The notes beneath the pieces are model-generated. The model saw only the letters and a program-made list of their open reading frames with translations. It had not been told where the DNA came from and searched no databases. Positions 59,185-64,000 of a stretch of DNA of 64,000 bases are shown one piece after another. The position numbers were made by a program, and so were the translations under genes. Location: contig JAOTOL010001468.1 of assembly GCA_034440575.1 (NCBI GenBank), positions 454,501 through 518,500 on the forward strand, read 5' to 3'. Source of the DNA: Imbricaverruca yamaguchii. Taxonomy: Eukaryota > Arthropoda > Thecostraca > Neoverrucidae. How positions within the stretch are numbered: the stretch's first letter is position 1; the number at the start of each line of letters is the position of its first letter.

Positions 59185-59931
59185 CCACCAGCTTCTCATC
59201 GACCGCCATTTGCAGCTGAATAGTTAATGGCGTCCGATACACAACGCCACCCATGACTGCAGAGAGCATGTTTCGGGGATTTGGCTTGGGCTGCAGGGGG
59301 CTCCTGCCATAATTCCTAAATACGTCGAGCCTGTAGCGTACACTAGACAATCCAAAGCATTTCTCCTCACCGCCTAGCCAACCTCCCTTGCAATGACTGA
59401 GGAGAGGTCTCCACTAGTGCATGATTACTTTCGTGCAAAGCAGGGAACACGATATTGACAACCACCATACTTCGCACAACCTTAAACATGAACCGCATCT
59501 GCATTCTTTGCATGGAAAAGACGACTCAAAATACATTATATGCTCCTAATGTATGGGTGCCGTGTGAGCCAGCCTTTAGGAACCAGCCGCGTCCCTTGCT
59601 TGGTTCATGGCTAAAATTGCAGGAAGTGTTTGTGGGAGGCGTTGAGCCTTCCCCGCATGACATTCGTGTGGAAATCAGGAAGTGCTGGGCCGTTGGTATG
59701 TGCCACACGATTTAGGGTTACCAATCTTCCTGCTCGGAACATGGAGGGTGGCAGTGAACCACAAAATAAAACGAATCAGTGAGGGGCCGCCTGGCGAGGC
59801 TTCTCATATTCAAGCACTCCCGTCGATCTGTCACACGACATATGACGTGAGTTGGCGCGCGAAGTCGTAGAAAAGCGTTCAAATATGCCTTCCAGAGACG
59901 TGAATGGCGCGAGGATATCAGAAACGGCAGA
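59185..59931. other. Unassigned spacer
   Basis: No supported gene. The frame at 59455-59715 has no recognisable motif. Confidence 0.4.
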
Positions 59932-60055
59932 AGCTTGAATTCGGCACCAGTCAGTAAAGGCTGGGAAACTTGAATCCGGCACCAGTCAGTAAAGGAAAGG
60001 AAGCTTCAATCCTGCACCAGTCAGTAATGGCTGGGAAGCCTAGATCCAACACCAA
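59932..60055. repeat. About 36-bp repeat, four units
   Basis: Units CTTGAATCCGGCACCAGTC followed by AGTAAAGGCTGGGAAG with growing divergence. Confidence 0.88.
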
Positions 60056-60387
60056 TCAAAAGCTCTGACAAATGCGCATGGCTGGGCTACAGCATGATTG
60101 TAGCAGATTTGCATAAATTTGTCTCACGGGCGGACGTGGAGCATGACATCTGTGGGGCGAAAACATCCGCTGTCCGGATATTCTGGCATACGGAGATTGA
60201 TTCGGGAGAGGTGTGGGTCTCCATGTGCTCAGTACGCGATTGACCCGCACCTGCCTGGCGGTGGTGCTGCCAGGGACAGAGGCAGCTGCCGCCCTCTAAA
60301 ACAAGTATTCCAGCATCAGCCGAACTGAGTCGAACAGCAAATTGTTTAATACAACGAAGAATGGCTCTTAATTGTTCCTGGGTTTTA
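60056..60387. other. Unassigned spacer
   Basis: No supported feature. Confidence 0.4.
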
Positions 60388-60557
60388 GACATTGCGTGAG
60401 ACGAAATGTACGACCCTCAATATACCAGGAGGTGCTGAGTTTACATCAAAAGTAACGTTAGGGATTATGCTATAGCATAATCCCTAACGTTACTTTTGAT
60501 GCAAACTCAGCACCTCCTGGTATATTGATGGTCGTACATTTCGTCTCACGCAATGTC
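60388..60557. repeat. 170-bp near-perfect palindrome without spacer
   Basis: Left arm 60388-60472 and right arm 60473-60557 are complementary over 85 bases with two mismatches (near 60416 and 60443). The centre is GGATTATGCTATAGCATAATCC. The symmetry stops abruptly on both sides. If transcribed it would fold into one long hairpin. Confidence 0.96.
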
Positions 60558-60934
60558 GCACAGCAAATACTGGGCCGGACATGACTTTGCTGCCGCCCCA
60601 CCCGCACCTCTCCAAGTTGTGCTCCTGCTACTTCAGACCACACGCATACCCAGGTGAACAGGTTTTATTCAAGCACAAATTTTACCTAATGATTGTTCTT
60701 GCCTCTCGTTACGAATATTGCGAATATATATAGATACGAATTTTTCGAAGTTGCAAGACAATTTCTGACCAGCAACATTTGTTTTGTCCAGGGCTGAAAT
60801 TGGTGCGAAACTGAGCACTTAGTCGGGTCCAGTTCTATGATATCAGGTAGACGGGCGATATTTTGGGCAATCCCAGCCAACCAGGATGGGAAATGCGGTA
60901 TCCCTAACAATAAGCGGGTTGGATGGTTACCTGC
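60558..60934. other. Unassigned spacer
   Basis: No supported feature. Confidence 0.4.
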
Positions 60935-61275
60935 TCTTGAGCAGCTGGAGGGCAGCTTTAGATCCGCTGGAGGGCAGCTGGAAGGTAACTGGAGGGTAGC
61001 TGGAGGGGAGGTGGACGGCAGCTCGATGACAGCTGTAGGGCGGCTGGATGGCAGCTGCAGGGCAGCTGGATGGCATCTGTAATGGGACTGGAATGTAACT
61101 GGAGGGTAACTGGAGGGTAAATGCAGGTCAGCTTGAAGTCGGCTGAAGGTCAGCTGGGCGGCAGTTGTAGGGCAGCTAGTGGGCGGCTATAGGGCGACTG
61201 GAGAGTAACTGGAGGGTAACTGAATAGGAGCTGGAGGGCAGCTGGATAGCAGCTAGAGGGCAGCTCCCAAATGGA
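60935..61275. repeat. 11-12-bp degenerate minisatellite
   Basis: Repeated CTGGAGGGCAG / CTGGAGGGTAA / CTGGATGGCAG, about 28 units with irregular length. Confidence 0.9.
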
Positions 61276-61594
61276 CCAACCTGAGCCACCCCGGCTGGCA
61301 GCGGATGACTGAGACTAGCCGAGACGTTGCGCCCAGTTGGCGCTGGCCATCCGGGCGGGACGACTCGGAGGTCATCTGGCAAGATATCCGGCGGTAGCAC
61401 GCGCCGCCTCCTGCCCGCCGCCAGCCAGCATGTGTGCCGAGCTAAAGCGGCGCCGGATGCGGAACACTCGCCACGCTGCATTACTAATGCAAAAATCAAA
61501 AGCGTGTCTCAACTCCCCGACCCCGGACTTGATGTTTCCAGGAGGAAATCCGAAGACATTTCCCGTCGGCTACCCGGGATGAATGGCGGGTGCC
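61276..61594. other. Unassigned GC-rich spacer
   Basis: Frames on both strands (61176-61680) are open but show no recognisable domain. Confidence 0.4.
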
Positions 61595-61735
61595 GGCTGC
61601 GGGGTAAGGTCTGTGGTTACCTGGCTGGTAAAAAGGTGGTTAACCGGTCTATGGTTGACCGCCCGCGCTCTGTGGGGTAAGGCCTGTGGCTTACTGACTG
61701 CCCTGCGGGGTAAGGTCTATGGTTAAGTGCCCGCG
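61595..61735. repeat. Degenerate direct repeat, three to four units
   Basis: GCGGGGTAAGGTCTGTGGTTA-like starts at about 61600, 61674 and 61706, with CCCGCGCTC between. Confidence 0.75.
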
Positions 61736-64000
61736 CTCGGGAATTTCGGCACAGATCTATCTCTTTGAACACAAATTGAATGTAATTCAGGAGAAATAGT
61801 GAAAGGAAAATTGGTTAGCCTGAAACTGAAAGGGAAAAATTTGATTCTGAGTAAGAACAGTCCAATTTGAAATTCTCTATCGCACCGCGAATCGCGGATG
61901 AAAGTTGTCCGCAAGTGGAAATGCTGCCTTGAACACCTTCCTGTGAACAAAGGCTGCTTCTCGAACTTCTCGAACAACAATAAGATAACAATTAGATCAC
62001 ATCCGACACTCAGTCAAGAAACGAGAACACGAACTGCGGCACGCCACAGTGATCGTGGTCGTAAGTGCGTGCTGACTGGGCCGGGCCGGCCTGCCGGCTG
62101 GGATCAACTTGTGCCTTCCGTGCACACGGGAGTAGCCTCGTCCGGAAGTCGCCCAGGCTCGCGACAACCAGCATGAGGCAACACAGAGTGCGCTGGGATA
62201 GCGACGACAGGGGACCAGCGAGCTGGGTGGCTCCCTCCCCTGCTGCAGGCACAGGACCGGCCACCGAACCGCCAAATTGAGTTGGTGGACCGACCGCGGC
62301 TGCACTCTCCTGAATGCGGATGCGTTGAACCTCAAGCTTAGTGTACTACGTCGATTTGTCGGATTAGAATAGGTGCCACGATCGGTCCTTGCGCCTTGCA
62401 GCAGCTTCGATGCAGCAGGAGCTGCTGCATGCATTTGTATGCAGCATGCAGCCTTCCAGCATGAGATAGTGCGCACCGTACATCTCAGATTGCCAATTGC
62501 TAGGATCTGGGCTGTGATAGGTCACGCGCTGCATGGCTGTATGACAGGGGAGGAGAAGGGGTCACAGGGGCAAACGGCAGGGGTTGATGAGAACAGAGGG
62601 TGTCCGCTGCGTTCCGATGTGCATTGAAAGTTGCTGGCGCGGAGGAGCGTCGCCGCAAACACCTTTCTTTGAACAAAGGCTGTGACCATTTCAAATAAGC
62701 ATTGTGCGGACAGTTCGTAACTATTAAAAAGTTTGTTCTTGAAAAGTTAAAAATGGTTGCGAGTGGAAAGCACCAGGACTTGAAATGCTGTATTGCACTG
62801 TAGAAGTCTGTTCATCGTTGGCCGTCAGCGGAAAAGCCGCCTCGAACCTCTTCTTTGAGCACAGATGAAGAATGCCACGTGAAGACTATCGGGATAAAAT
62901 GGGAAACATGAAACCTACAAGAGGTCATGTGTCCCTGAGTAAAATATAGAACCCGAAACGTTGTAAGAAAACCCCAAGATTTTACAGTTTCAAAAGCATG
63001 ACAGTCGGGCCGATCAGTCTGATCGTGCGACTGAGATAAACTTCTCCACACGGGAGCACACTCGCTTGGGTTTCGCCCTCGCTCCCAGTTGCACCCTTGT
63101 TCTAGCTACGAGCGAAGACGAAGCCTACCCCCGCCTACCCCCGTACGAATGGTACACACACAGGCTCGCCCGACTGATCCGACCTGGCTCAGCGCGGCTC
63201 GAGCAGCAAGCTTTCAGAATCATAATAACTTTTGGGTGCAACGTTTCGCGTCGGGATGCCGTTACTCATGGTTAAATCCATTCCTTCAATTTTTCTTCAG
63301 TTTCAGCAAATATTACTCTATTATCCCTCATGAAGTGTTCTGGAATTCTGCACAAGCGGCAGCATTCCTGCTCACGAGCAATTATCAACAGCGTTTCCCG
63401 TTGCATATTATTGCGAATCGTGGAATTAAGAACAATGATGGCTATACTGGACTGGCACTACAGGGTCATACAGTAAGTGATGAAATTAATGCAGATGTCC
63501 AGCTTTAAACATAAAACATTGTTAAACCCAATCACATATTGAAATAATGAAGTCATTAGATATCCCTTACAACCTTGATAAAAGTACTCTGATTTGGAAT
63601 GTTCTGTAGTTCGCGACTGAGGTCATCCTTCACGCCAATGAAGCGGATAAACACCGTTTGCTTTCTTTCCTTTAGTCGGCAGCTCCGTATTTGGAGTTGG
63701 ATATCAGTACACATGCACGTGATGCACTGGGAAATATGAGTCTACCTTCTGAGACTTTGGGGCCCATCTGTCTGCTGTATGATCTCGTGGATCAGGGCAC
63801 AGTTCCTGAGTTTGACCATGGAGTCAAAATGGGCCTAATTTTGTTTCTGACGTTCCTCGGACATGTGTTCGTGCCGGCGTTCGTTTTTCCACAACGACGA
63901 CGTTAAAATGATCTTGTATAAATCAGAACACTCTCCTTCTATATGACTGTGGTCCATGCTGGCAGGCACTATGCTAAATCCCAGAACACAAATGCTTGTA
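61736..64000. other. Unassigned stretch to the window end
   Basis: About 2.3 kb of mixed sequence. Frames at 61997-62476, 63089-63508 and 63691-63906 carry no motif I recognise. The last reads as partly hydrophobic near its C-terminus and could be chance or an exon cut by the window. Confidence 0.35.

Noticed and set aside
59938..59952. Cloning adapter (GAATTCGGCACCAG resembles a cDNA-library EcoRI adapter)
   Set aside because: It differs from the adapter at one base and is one of several diverged units of a local 36-bp repeat, so it is genomic.

Overview
This is a window of animal nuclear DNA, gene-poor and full of repeats. The signs are one exon of a Na+/Ca2+ exchanger gene with a good splice donor, several tRNA-derived SINEs, decayed non-LTR retrotransposons, TTAA-flanked transposon-like repeats, long AT/CA microsatellites and an unusually high load of GC-rich minisatellites. 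Nothing bacterial or viral was recognised. The exchanger resembles invertebrate Calx/NCX proteins, and an ecdysozoan or other invertebrate is my best guess; the species cannot be fixed from sequence alone.

The only host gene I can support is the first coding exon of the NCX/Calx gene (minus strand, 1608-3319). It has a probable 5'UTR part reaching a splice acceptor near 3708, and it is followed on its strand by intron sequence (1607 down to 1). It holds the signal peptide, the N-terminal membrane segments with the alpha-1 repeat, the XIP-like region, all of CBD1 and the first part of CBD2. The exon ends at the same region of CBD2 where vertebrate SLC8 genes begin alternative splicing.

From 3.7 to 64 kb I find no intact host gene, only layers of mobile and tandem repeats. 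(1) A TTAA-flanked family of about 840 bp with short terminal inverted repeats occurs five times (10.4, 26.0, 29.4, 42.1 and 54.4 kb; three forward, two reverse). A second TTAA-bounded family lies at 21.7-23.0 kb. Both look like non-autonomous piggyBac-type elements. (2) Non-LTR retrotransposon remains: a well-preserved CR1/Jockey-like reverse transcriptase at 27.6-29.4 kb, a 3' fragment at 44.5-45.2 kb, an old minus-strand relic at 25.6-27.5 kb that one TTAA element split, a heavily decayed RT at 32.9-33.7 kb, and a doubtful endonuclease scrap at 1.0-1.2 kb. (3) At least three tRNA-derived SINE families (5.1, 8.1/8.8 and 48.4/53.7 kb). (4) More than twenty minisatellite arrays with units from 6 to 78 bp, together about 8 kb. 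Three unrelated arrays carry the palindromic core CACGTG in nearly every unit. (5) Inverted structures: a 170-bp near-perfect palindrome with no spacer (60.4 kb), a 304-bp element with perfect 33-bp terminal repeats (20.1 kb), two back-to-back short palindromes (8.0 kb) and several hairpins.

Most long open frames here come from tandem arrays that lack stop codons, so they are annotated as repeats and not as genes.
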